Positions 1 to 10,900 of a stretch of DNA of 64,000 nucleotides are shown here, one piece after another. The position numbers and the translations under genes are program-made. Within the stretch, counting starts at the first letter, position 1. Each line of letters opens with the position of its first letter. Source of the DNA: Phytoseiulus persimilis. Its lineage: Eukaryota; Arthropoda; Arachnida; Mesostigmata; Phytoseiidae. Location of the stretch: contig CM075101.1 of NCBI GenBank assembly GCA_037576195.1, positions 34,906,001-34,970,000 on the forward strand. The letters are read 5' to 3'. Below the pieces are notes generated by a model. The model saw only the letters and a program-made list of their open reading frames with translations, had not been told where the DNA came from and did no database searches.

Positions 1-1150
1 ACACCAGCGGGAGCGACAGCCCCGGCTTCGACGGCGCTGGCAACGACACAATTGCACTATGATGACAATGAGAAGTCATTCGAACAATCGCTTCCATCGT
101 GGGCGCAGCCGGAAATTGTCAGCGAAGTTGCGGCGCCATCGCCGCTGCAGTCGGCGTCAGCCGCCAAACATCGTCGTGATCTGCTTGCTGGATGTGTGGC
201 TTCGGAGCTTTACCTCGTCGCGGCCGTGGTAGACCAACCACGAGAGAAGGCGTCTGGCCGGCCTAGCGGCGGGCCGGTCGCGGGTGACAAGTTTCGCGGG
301 AGCGTCGAAGGCGGCGGACCAGCGGTTCCGCGCAACGAATGAGCAAACGTCGGGTGGACGGACGGACGAATAGACATATTTCCCGACAGTCGCTTCCGAC
401 CAGCGGCACATAGAAATTAGTTTTATCGCATTTGGAATATCAAAGTGTGAATCTGCGAGCGCACGTTTTTGAGCCGAGCGAAGCGCGAGGCACTCAGTAT
501 GCTGGCCGGCAGTAAGCGAGCGAGCGTCTAAAAATATAAGATCGGACACTCCTGTGTTTGTCAACAAACAAAAACCTTGCAAGACTTGCTTCAAGATCGT
601 ATCTGCATTGTCAAAGTCGCCTACATGAACACTGTCACGAAGCGACGCAACGATGACGTGCTCGATGATAACGAAGCGCAGTATGAACGCAGCGGACTTC
701 ACACGCGGAAATTCATTCGAAACTTATGTCTCCGTATTTTAGGAAAACGTTGAAACGCGCCCCACCACGACGCGCGAATTTCACGTTGGAAAGTCACTCT
801 CGCTTCCCGCAGACGAGACCAATTTCCCCCGATATTCATGCCGTACACGGAGATGACAACCGGGAGGAGGCGACGGCGTGAGGACTGTGAGCCATCGCAT
901 CTCCGGTAAGGTTGTCACCCGCCGTCGACGATCTTCACTCCACGCTGACGAATGGAACACTGCGTTTCTTGTGTCGAGCGCGTGTGAACCGGTGCGACTA
1001 CGTCGAAGAACTGCTCACGGGTGGAACGCAGCGGCGGTGAAAATAAAAAGTTGTACGAACGACTAGACGCGCGGATAGACAATGGATGGAGGTCTGGTTG
1101 AAACGGGAAAGATTGGTAAAAACAATAAAAAACTAGCAGGAACAACGTAC
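1..1150. other. Left flank: presumed GRHPR intron 2, with an unexplained plus-strand open frame
   Basis: No continuation of GRHPR is visible on the minus strand here, so this is most simply part of a long intron. On the plus strand a frame is open from the window edge to the stop at 340-342 (about 113 codons, Ala/Pro/Ser-rich). It could be chance or the end of another gene; I do not recognise it. Confidence 0.3.
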
Positions 1151-1424
1151 CGACAGTCGCTCCGGCGAGTCCGGCGCCGCAGAGCCACTGAGGACCCCAC
1201 GAATAAGTCCAGTCGCCTCTCTTTATCGTGTTCGCTGCTTCGACGACTCGGCGGCCCGCAACGAGCATCAGAGTCACTGTGAGCTCGGCCACCGAGTTTG
1301 AGGAGACGCTCGGAGTGTTAGAAACAGCGATCTTCAGTTTTTCCGCTGCTTTCCTGTCGATGTGTTCGTAACCCACGGACATGGTCGCGATGATCTTCAA
1401 GTTCTTACCGGCGGCCTCGATCAC
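1151..1424 (-). CDS. GRHPR: Glyoxylate/hydroxypyruvate reductase, coding exon 2 (gene continues off left edge)
   Basis: The second coding exon (274 nt) starts after acceptor TTCAATAG and ends at donor TCG|GTACGT with one base of a split Gly codon. It encodes VIEAAGKNLKIIATMSVGYEH, then SVAELTVTLMLVAGRRVVEAA and WGPQWLCGAGLAGATVG, the hinge leading to the dinucleotide-binding domain of the family. The invariant TMSVGYEHID and AELTVTLML blocks are intact. The next expected segment (GxGxxG nucleotide-binding motif, then the catalytic Arg-Glu-His residues) is not found in the 1,150 bases to the left. About 153 of the roughly 325 residues usual for the family are visible, and the gene is cut by the window edge rather than broken. 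Confidence 0.9.
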
Positions 1425-1982
1425 CTATTGAAGCGAGCAAGGATGAGAACGGGTTGGAACCCCACGTGGCGTGTTTCGGATACCTCGACGAGAATTTTCC
1501 CAATCGCTCGCAATTCTGTTTCTGACGGGAGACTCGTTAGGAACGCGCGGTCGTTTCTGTGATTGCGGTTCGCACTTCGCGCGGCGGACAAACAGCCGAA
1601 TGCAATCCAAACACAAAGCGAAGAAACTTCTGTTTCATAATGGGTTCTCCGCTAGTTGTGGTTGTTTCTGTGGAAATGGGAACAACCGTCTCAGAAACGC
1701 GTTTCGACGCTTTTGACATCGAACCGTGCACTGAGAAACGCTATCCCTGCGGTGGGCCAAGTCGAGCGATAAAATACAAATTCTACGATACGTTATCTGA
1801 TTACATAGTTGGCCAATGGTGCGTGGCGGTCTTCCTGCTCGATCGTTGCTCAGAAATACTCGGGACGACACGACCCCACCGTTATGAGAAATCATCACAT
1901 GCGCCCGCAATCAAACCGAGAGTGGAGTATTGGAAGGGTTCTCTCGAGAGTTTGCATTTGCTTCCTAAGAGAAGCTCTATAC

Positions 1983-2168
1983 CTCGGCATCGATCGGGTC
2001 CGTGAGCATGCAGAGCAGTCCATCTTTGTCTTTGATGGATTTCAGGAGTTGCTCCTTGGTCATTGGCTTCGGCTCAGGATGGATCTCAAGGTCGGCGAAA
2101 GCCTTCAGTTTCTCCATCGACTCCGCAGGAACATCCGGACGGGTTACCAGAACCTTCGGCTTCGGCAT
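1983..2168 (-). CDS. GRHPR: Glyoxylate/hydroxypyruvate reductase, coding exon 1 (gene partial in window)
   Basis: First coding exon of a D-isomer-specific 2-hydroxyacid dehydrogenase, closest to glyoxylate reductase/hydroxypyruvate reductase. That enzyme reduces glyoxylate and hydroxypyruvate with NAD(P)H in the cytosol. The 62 codons start MPKPKVLVTRPDVPAES and continue with DGLLCMLTDPIDAEV, which aligns with the N-terminal catalytic lobe of animal GRHPR. The ATG at 2168 is chosen because the match begins there and the context is CCGCC-ATG-C. Ten bases upstream a clear acceptor (T-rich tract ending TTGTAG, exon from 2178) implies a spliced 5' leader. The donor GAG|GTATAG ends the exon in phase 0 and joins exon 2 in frame across a 558-bp intron. 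Family assignment is by recognition of the sequence; I am confident of the family and slightly less of GRHPR over close paralogues. Confidence 0.9.
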
Positions 2169-2178
2169 GGCGGAACTC

Positions 2179-5100
2179 CTACAAGAAAAAAATGAGCTTT
2201 TTTTACATTTTATCTGTTTCACGATGAAGACAGAACTCTTGAACTCTAATCAGCAAATAGTGGGTCAATGTCTTCAGCGCGTTACCCTATGAGCCGAGGG
2301 TGAGTTCGCTCGAAGAGCGCGGGGGGAATCGGGTAGATCGTCTCTTTCACCCGCGGAAAATCCAAAGCGTTGTGGGCGGATTATTCGAGAAAAAATTCAG
2401 ACAGCGCAGCAACTCATTGCCGTCGGCGAAACTCGAAATAGAAGTAAGAACAGCGCGCCCGCGCCCCTGGAGGCAACAACTCAAAAGTGGACCAGGCTGA
2501 TTTCAACATACTTCGCAACGGGCCTTTCTGTAAGACTGACCAAAGTGGAATCCGAAGCGGTGGATTCTGACATAACTCCAAACGCTCCCTTCGACTTGAT
2601 GCTCGGGCGTATTCGCTCACTTTTGAAGCTTCTGCTCTAGGGCTCTTCAGAACTTCATTGTTGTACCGTGTCTGCCATCTTTCGAGAGTAATCCCTTCAT
2701 CTACGAATTTCCCGACCTGTTCTCCTTTTCGCGGACCGAATCGATTTAGGTCTCGATCACATTCAGGGCGTACTCGGTACGCTCCCCGGTATCCTGGGAA
2801 AATGGTCGACGCATCCGAACTTCGTAGAGCGTCTAGTGCCTCGAACAACTTTTCAAAGATTCAAGGACCTGATTTGTTCGGCAATCATACTCACGAAGGA
2901 TCTACTTGGCTCTCCTATCGTCGCGCTTTCGTCATATCCGACACCCTATCCGTGGTTCCTGAAAACCCTGGAAAACGATCGCAATTTCCCGGGAAAATCG
3001 TTCTGTGAAGAACGCCCGATCCAACTCTGTGCCGGGCAACTGACAACTTAGATTCATTGGAAGCTTCACGGATCGGATGTGAAATGAAGCCTTCGCCTAA
3101 AAAGCCAGTTCCCGGGATAAGTTTCCTGCTCTTGAGCGATCGTTGAGCTGCCGCGCCAGCTTTGAACTTTTGCGCAAGAATCAAATTCTCGGCAAATGAG
3201 GACGTTCAAGCTTGCGGTTGGTAAGTTAGTCATCTACGACGTCGTTAACCGCGAGATAGCGACGATTGAGCCGGGGAAGAAGGCGTGGTGTCGCAGTTTG
3301 GCTGCTTGATAGGGCGGCAGCGGCTATCGTCTGTGTAGGCGGCAACCTCGAGCTCATCTTTACGGCTCACAGACGGAACGATTGAGTCTTCGCAGGGCTA
3401 CAAGCTTCAGGGCGGATGTAAATTCCCTCCCAGACATCCTCTACGGACCCAAAACTCGATTAACGAATAACCAAGTTGCATTTGAGTTGTGGAGCGGAGA
3501 ACACCGTCTCCATTCGGAAGCTTGAAACACAGCTGTCAAGCGCAAAAAACGTCGTGTCGTTCCGACATCTTCCAGAATGCCCTGACCAGAAGTTGGCGTG
3601 GGATTCGACGAAGATTTCAGATGTTCCCGACCGATTTATCGCACTGCGTAGTACAAGGGCTACGGCGAGAAGAGAGAACAGCTTTCCTTGGGACCATCAG
3701 TGGCGACACCCGTACGGTGTTGGAAGAGCGTTTGAATTCCGAACTGAACAGAAGCCGACTTCAGACCGACCCCAATGCTCGGGAACCATCTCCTGTGACG
3801 ATGTTTACAATGGGCTTTTCTGATGTCGTAGCAGTACTCAGTTCATTCATCGGAAAAAGCCAGGATGCAAGTTGCTTGTAGGGGGTCTTCGATTCGCTCG
3901 TTGAACGCTTTGTCTCAGAGATGACTTGTAACGGCATTGAGAATTCTTTGAAGCAGACGGACCGGCACGAAGAAACAAGACTTTGGCGTGCGAACTCAAA
4001 GCTCCACAGAAATGTCGGGTGGTGAACTGCAGTGAATCTTCGGATTGATGGGTTCGTTAGGCAAGGTAAATGGGGCGGACGCAGTTTTCCATCGGCCCCA
4101 ACGACTTGAGGACTCAAACAAAGCTCCGACCCGCGAAGACACCGGAGCTCATTCAACAAAATTAGGAACCGACGCCTCGGGATCACCTGCCCCGACCAAT
4201 AACAGATCGACCGCTGACATTGACGACGCGCAACTTCCGAAACCCCGACTGACGAGGCAATTACTTTGGGAACTGGGATTGCTTTCTTTTCGCGAAGAAA
4301 AATTCGTCCAGATTCGCAACCACCATACGTCGGTACGCGGCCTAGCTACCCGAAGCTGGTTGAAGCTCGCAAGATTGGGTTCATTAGGAATGTGAACGCG
4401 CCAGTAGATGCATCCGCCTTCCTAAAGCTGAGAGGATTGCAGTGTGCCCAACGACGATGATGCTCAGCAAGGGAAATCTTGGATTCGTGGCGTTGCCCTG
4501 CTTCATGCGGTAACTCGATTGAGCATTCCGCGGTTACTCAGAGCTCACATACATCCCGTGGCGTGGCGAGCCCCCGTTACGCCCGGGGCGATTACCAGTG
4601 ATTTGATGCTGCCCCCCCCCTTTTCCGTGGATCCAAGGAGAGGACTGCTTTCGTCGCGCCCTGACTGATTTTTTGGATTATCAAGCTCACCCAAAAATAA
4701 TGAACTGGAATTGATATCTCCGACGGGACCTTCAGAGAAATGAGAGAAACACACGCGCGAGTTGACACAGATGGACACAGCAGCTGGATTATCATTTGAG
4801 TAACTGGATCATCTTTCCTTGGAGCGGTACTTTCCTCACCCCAGGAGCTGCACACTCTTCTATGGACTCCTTGAAGTCTAACGAAGTCTTGGCAAGTTTA
4901 GAAAGCCTCGTTCACGACAAGGTGGATCCCCATAGAGGATGATTCTTGATGAGTTCCAGTTCCTACAAGCTCCGTTCGCATGCGGCGAAAGTTGTGCAGA
5001 GAGTTGAAAAGTGGCTGAGCATCATCACAATATTTGGAGCAGGCATATTCGAGCTGAATCGACAGATGAGCTTGAGCAGCTCCAAGCAGCGATCTTTCAT

Positions 5101-5890
5101 AAGGATCTTTGCCTGATCTTAGAAAGAATCAAAATGAACCGAATGTTGCCCCTCGATCATGGAGGAAAGCACAACACTGATGACGAATCGGCAGGAGGGC
5201 GAGCAATCAGAGGGCAACAGTCGGACTTTTACCTACTCTAAGGAATTCGTGAAGAAATCGTCCGGACAGAAATCAAGTTTTTCATGTATTAGAAAAGGAG
5301 AGGCATTCTGATGCTCCTAGCGATATGACACCCGAGTTGGAACGCCGGTCCCTCTCGCTACACTAGTGCATACATCTCCAAGGTGCTGATTCAGATGCCA
5401 GTCGTAGACTCCTGTGAACATTCTTCAAAACTCAATCAAATCAGAGCTCTCAATAGGTCTGGGCTTCCTGCAGGAATAGAGTCTCTGGAGGAGAAAGTAT
5501 CCTCGTTGGGGGTTGCCTGAGAGACCGAAGCCCCGTTGCTATGGAAACCAGGGCTCTCGGACCATCTGAGTAGGGACGGTAAGAGATCAAACGACCTGTG
5601 CTCCAGTACAACCATGAGACAGCAACGATCTTTCCCTGGTAGCCAGAATGTTGAGTGCTCGAGTTAATTCGAATATCGTTCACGAACCGAGGTTTGCCGT
5701 CGGATGCTAACGAGTGTAACAAGGTTCGGAGGGAAAAACGCAGAGTAAAATCGGAACGTAACTCAAGTGCACAAGGCATGGTAATGCATAGATAGCACCG
5801 ATGGAGCGCTTGGTTCTCAATTCGCGATGGCCATGACGTGCGATTCGGGGAAGAAAATCGGGGGTAACATACACGAAATGTCAAAAGTCA
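2179..5890. other. Unassigned intergenic region
   Basis: About 3.7 kb between the GRHPR start and the tRNA gene. It probably holds the GRHPR promoter and upstream leader exon(s). Open frames of 100-145 codons occur on both strands (for example 2414-2848 minus, 3761-4186 minus, 5450-5884 minus) but overlap frames of similar length on the other strand. None matches a family I know. A short stretch near 2836-2905 plus faintly resembles a retrotransposon polymerase linker but cannot be extended. Confidence 0.3.
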
Positions 5891-5961
5891 TGCGCCGCCC
5901 GGGAATCGAACCCGGGACGCGAGAATGGGAGTCTCACATGATACCACTACACCAGCGGCGC
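5891..5961 (-). tRNA. tRNA-Gly (anticodon CCC)
   Basis: A 71-nt sequence folds as a canonical tRNA. The acceptor stem GCGCCGC pairs perfectly with GCGGCGC and is followed by A as discriminator base. The anticodon loop CTCCCAT is closed by GAGA/TCTC, giving anticodon CCC, which reads the glycine codon GGG. The T arm is CCCGG-GTTCGAT-TCCGGG. Both internal polymerase III promoter boxes are present: A box TGGTGTAGTGG and B box GGTTCGATTCC. A TTTT run lies about six bases past the 3' end, as expected for polymerase III termination. No intron is visible and CCA is not encoded, which is normal for eukaryotes. Confidence 0.95.
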
Positions 5962-7117
5962 TTCAACTCCGTAAATAATTGGACTCGGGCTCACCCCTGG
6001 CCTCTACCTCAATTGGAACCCGAGAAGTTCTGTCGAATCCTCGCCGCCCGAGAGGACCATAGGCCTTGAGTGACTCCTCGGCTTTATAGACTGTATCCGA
6101 GCGGGAATCAACTCCCATCCTGATCGATGAATTCGTTTCAAGCCCCCGGGAGCACACCACCTCGAAACGCTGGCGCCACCTGGTGGATATAGCCAGTAGC
6201 TGACTCGGGCGGCGAGAATTTCGAATCTTGGTTACATACCTAACCAAGAGCAACAGTCGAGATCTGAGCTCCATCCGAAGCCCGCGAAACGGGGCTCGAG
6301 CGGAACGAGGTTCAGGGGGACCCGACCGAGACGCAGCGCTGGGCGTCGGGCCGCCTCGATTTTTTTACCTCTCCTCAAGTATTGGGGCTCCAACCAGACT
6401 GATGGAGATCCATCGGAGTGATCGCTGAATTCTCCCTTTCCAGTGCATTGAGTTCGCGAGGAGCCAGGGCAGAAGAAAAGCGGGGATAACGGCGATATGC
6501 TTAACGGCGAACCCTATATTGTCCAACGGATTGGGGACATCGTTGTCTCACGGGAGCGCCCGGTCGTTGATTGGGACCTCTGCTGTCGCAAGCGGTGATC
6601 GTGTTTCTCACCGCGACGCTTGGCGACGCTCGTCCCTTCAGCGGTTGCTTTCGCATCGCTTTCGTTTTTATCGCTAACGCAGTTTCTTAATAATAAAGCA
6701 GCCTATAATAATAGTCTGAACGGACTACATTTTTGGGGACAGAGAGGAAGCAAGAAGGGGGAGCCAGTACCACATCCATTACGTCCGCTGGCTAGGACCC
6801 GGATGCGAATCCGGAATCGATTCAGGAATCACGGCACTTCGGAATCGGACGACCGTCCGAAATGTTGTTATCAACTCGGCGGCCCACCGGCTTGTTTCTG
6901 CCGCAAAATCGTCGGCCACTCGAGTGCCTAACGGACTACGTCCCGCGGTCGTCAGATTCGTTGATTCAGTCGACTGTCGGAGAAGCAGGGGAAGCGGACC
7001 CCGCGCAGAAGACTTTTTCCTCGCATTCTTCTTTCAATTAGAAGCAGCCACTCGAACGGGAGAACTGAACTTATTCAATTTTCAAACGGCGATTGTGTTT
7101 GACTTCTTTCTGCACAG
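5962..7117. other. Unassigned intergenic region
   Basis: I see no recognisable gene, repeat or RNA here. It ends in a pyrimidine-rich stretch and TGCACAG, a good splice-acceptor sequence in front of the long open frame at 7118. Confidence 0.3.
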
Positions 7118-7993
7118 TTGAACTTCGCGGTGGCAAACGGTACCACCCCTCACGCGATGATGAATTCAGTTATGCCTCTCAACAATGGGAATCGTGCCAA
7201 TCTTCTGCCAGACACTCCCGTTTACCGAATGGAACCCTACCCGCATCCAACAGCGTGGAGAGCGTGCGAGCTCCATGATCAGGACTCCCTGCTACTTGCG
7301 ATGATTCGAAATCGTAACAATCTGACGCTCTTCCTCGCGACACGGCTCCAGAGTTCCGCCGGATTTTCGGAGCGAGATAGCGTGTGGGGCCTGTTCAGAT
7401 TCTACCGGAGCCAGAACCCAGAAACCCACTCAGTGCTATTTCAGCGTCGGTCCCTGATTCCGCCATCTCCGCTGCGAAGCACAGAGTGCATTCTTGACCA
7501 CTTCGCTGACGTGAGCCGCATGATCTTTCCGACGATCATCGGAGCCAATCTGCCCACGCAAACGATGACAAGGTGCCGAAAGGGTCCCTGGAACGCTGAC
7601 ACGCAAAACTTGCCAAATATTGGCGATCACCTGCCTGTGACACTGTATGGAAGTGTGAATCCTCGACATCCGGAGTTGAGACTGGATAGTTTGGAAACGG
7701 AATCGATACCCTGGGCAGCCGTATCAAGAACGGCGACTACATATCGGAAACGAGCAAAACGCTCGGAATATCTCTCCCGAAGTTTACATAGGGTGACGGA
7801 CGAACGAACGAACGAGCGAGCAGATTTTCCCACGAGAAAAGTTGCGTGTCGAGAATATTTCACATTCTCTGTTCGCGCAGATGGAATTGAATATGACCGA
7901 TTCACTCCGCTGCAGTACGGAAAGCGAAACGACAACAAATTTCCCCCATGTGTGGGACCGCACTCAATTCGCCTCGAGCAAGACATCATGTGA
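7118..7993 (+). CDS. Unidentified long open frame or exon
   Basis: This frame stays open for 291 codons, rare by chance at this base composition (expected well under one per 64 kb). It begins right after a good acceptor (TTCTTTCTGCACAG). An in-frame donor, GAC|GTGAGC, at 7510/7511 would make a 393-nt phase-0 exon. The first ATG in the frame is near 7157. Early residues include NNGNRANLL, MEPYPHPTAWRACE and SVWGLFRFYRSQNPE. The later part contains KRAKRSEY and an ERTNERAD stretch generated by a small CGAA repeat, which looks less protein-like. I recognise no domain, signal peptide or membrane segment. A 120-codon frame overlaps on the minus strand. It may be a real exon of an unknown gene or a statistical outlier. 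Confidence 0.25.
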   Translation: MNFAVANGTTPHAMMNSVMPLNNGNRANLLPDTPVYRMEPYPHPTAWRACELHDQDSLLLAMIRNRNNLTLFLATRLQSSAGFSERDSVWGLFRFYRSQNPETHSVLFQRRSLIPPSPLRSTECILDHFADVSRMIFPTIIGANLPTQTMTRCRKGPWNADTQNLPNIGDHLPVTLYGSVNPRHPELRLDSLETESIPWAAVSRTATTYRKRAKRSEYLSRSLHRVTDERTNERADFPTRKVACREYFTFSVRADGIEYDRFTPLQYGKRNDNKFPPCVGPHSIRLEQDIM

Positions 7994-10900
7994 AAAAAAA
8001 GTGAGCCGGGAGTTGGCTACGACCCGAACGGTGATGATGGCGGCGGCAGTGGCGTGGCGGCAATAATCGTGGAATGGCCGCCAGAACAAAGGTGCCGACC
8101 AACCCGAACCACGTTTTGTGAGCTCCTTTCAAAGATGCAAAATGCTTCTTAGTGCGGCCAACCGCGTCGATTTGCGGCGTCGATTCGGGCCAGAATCTCA
8201 TTTTGATAATTTCAATCGCGGTCGATGTAGGGAGACCCCCGCCATTTTCGTGCTTCCAAAGCACACAACGAGAAAGTGGGAACCGGGGAATGTTCGACCA
8301 GCTCTGAGTCGTTGGCGCTCCCCGATGGTCCGATACTCGAAACGTTGCCGAATAAGAAACGAGGAACCTTCGTTCGAGGCGAAATCAAATACCATCGTTG
8401 ACCTCATCCAAGCTCAGCCATCGAGTGAGCGTTCAGCTCAATTTACGTAGCTCCGTGTTCGATAACCGTTGCAGCGGCAACAATCAGCACGACTCTCGTG
8501 ACCTGTCAAGCTCGTTCTTTTCTTTTGGCAGCTCAACAACAAACGCACTGACAAGGAGCTTGTTAACCGCTTCGACCACCGTCGATAGCAGCAGCGCGAG
8601 GTCAGCGGCATGAGCTTCGAGCCTCGAGAAATTCACGGTTGCAAACTGTTTACGAACCCGGATGAGCATATCCTCCTCTGAGAGACTTTCCGGCCGAATC
8701 TAGAGCCCTCAGGGACCTTCGCAAACGGGGACTCTTCCTCAACGGCCTGCGTGGTGCGACTGAGCCAGGAAAATACCAGGCGATCATTCTCCCTGATTTT
8801 TCCCTCCTCCGGGGGAGGTTCCCGAAGTCGAAAACATACGTGTTGATGGAAGAGGAGAAGTTGACGTGAGCGGGCACAGCTTCTCGAACGACACCACTTT
8901 TAGAAGCCTTGCCCAACATGTGGCCGAAGATCCTGATCTTGGTCATCGTCCGGCAACATTGACAGCACGAACGAGGTAGAATCTCCGGATGATGGAGCGG
9001 CCAGACGAAATACTTAAGAGCTTCGGTGGCCGCCTGAATTCAACTTATAATCTAAACAGACTTGGCGATCTAGACCGCGCGAATGGTCCGGCTGAAATGA
9101 CTTCTCAAATAGACTCTCACATCGAAGGGCCGTCTCGCGAGTAGACGGAGCAGCGAGCAAACCCCAGACATGAAATCAAACAAGAATCGCTTCATTCCAG
9201 CGTCAGGTCCGGATGAAAATGACCTTGAGTTCCACATTGTTCTTCACCTCGCTGGTTCAATCGCTCCCATGAACCGGGACTCTGCCGATCAGCAGCAACG
9301 CTCCACTCAGAGAATATAAGTAGAATCAGCTCACAAAACGGTGAAGCTGTGAAGCGACTGAACGAATCTCGTGAGGCTGTCTATAAAATGACTCACATCT
9401 TCTCGAGCTCAGATTTAGATTCTCCTCGGCAGTAGAGGGAGGGAGAACGGGTGACTGACCGATCTCTGAACGGCATGTCTGACCTCGACACGTAGCCGAT
9501 GACAGCGCTGTAATATGCGAGGGTACGCGCGGGTCGTCTTGGAATTTTGCGAGAATCCCGCAAGTCTTCGAAGTTCTGAGAACCCTGAAGCATGCTTAAG
9601 AATCATGGGATCCAACAGATATTGAGGATGCTACAAATCGTTGTTGGAAGCAAAATTGAGTGATTCCAAACATTCTCCACAAGACTTGCCATAATTAGAT
9701 GTGGTTGCTTTCTCGAACCTCAACAAAAACTCTAGAATCTCGTTGAAGAAGCCGCGGAGGAGTATTCGATCGTTCCGAAGCGATCACAAGATGCGGCAGG
9801 AAAAACGGTATTTTTTTGAGAGAGAGCGGTGGTCGCCCGAAACGGTAGCGGCCACAGGAACGGCCGCGGCTGCCGCAGCTCACTATGCTTCCTTTGTTGT
9901 CAACCGTTCAACCGACCTCTCATCTGGCTGAATGGGCTTTCGACCGTCGCTACTGTTGCCAGTTGGTCGCCTGGTTCCTTGGTTGCTCGGATACTCTGGC
10001 AGGATTCCTGGCTCCCGGCCCGACTGGATGGTCGACCGGCGGAGGCTTTACCTCTGATGAAAAAGACTTTGCCATTAGACGAACGCTTTTTTCGTCAAGA
10101 TACGTTGCTCACTCTGTCGCCGATGTTGTTGACGAGAACGACAGCGACGGAGCAGACTCCTTTGTCTCGCAGCAATGGTCCAGAAAAGCGGGTTTAGTTC
10201 TCACTGAATACTCCCGTTTTCTCTTCTGGCTGGTTTCTTTCCGCGTGGAAGAAGATGCCACTGATTTCACTCAGTGCCCAGACGCACTGACTGAGCGTCG
10301 CCGATACCGGAATCCATTTCTGGAGACTCTTCCAGGATATTAGCACCTTGTCGAGCGAGGTCTCCGAGGAAACGCCTGGACACGTATCGTTCGCGGCTCG
10401 GTCAAATGACCCGGCTGACAAATCACGAACAGAGGATACAAATGAAGAGACACACGAGTAGGAGACCAGAGCGGATAGAGGCCTCCACAGAGCCGGCGTC
10501 GGCCCTTATCGAATCAGGATTTTTCAATCCTTCCGACGGGTTATCGAACATGTTCCGACATGTTTTTCCGAGCTTGCCGGCTCATGTTCATCGGGAACTC
10601 AGCTCATGGTTCCTGCCAGACTGAGAGAGCTTCCATGCACCGGGTGATTCTGAGCGTTTACGGCGCTGGAGAACGACAGGTCGACGCCATGGCGAATTGA
10701 ATTGTCGCTGTTGTCAGCCACGAGCTCTCAAATGACTCCCTCATTCGCCCGACGCGAATTAACTTTGTAGCTTGTTGACTCCATTGTCGAAAGGAAGAAA
10801 GTCGCGCGAGAACGAGAGGGCGACCAAGCGAGAAGCCGGTTGTGCCTCCGCCGGCAATGTCAAGCGCGCGGGGCAAAGTTTCAATTCTGGCAGCGAGCAG

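Noticed and set aside
2836..2960. Resemblance of TTFQRFKDLICSAIILTKDL to a Ty3/gypsy polymerase-RNase H linker
   Set aside because: No YxDD box, RNase H, integrase motifs or long terminal repeats could be found around it in any frame; the likeness is too short.
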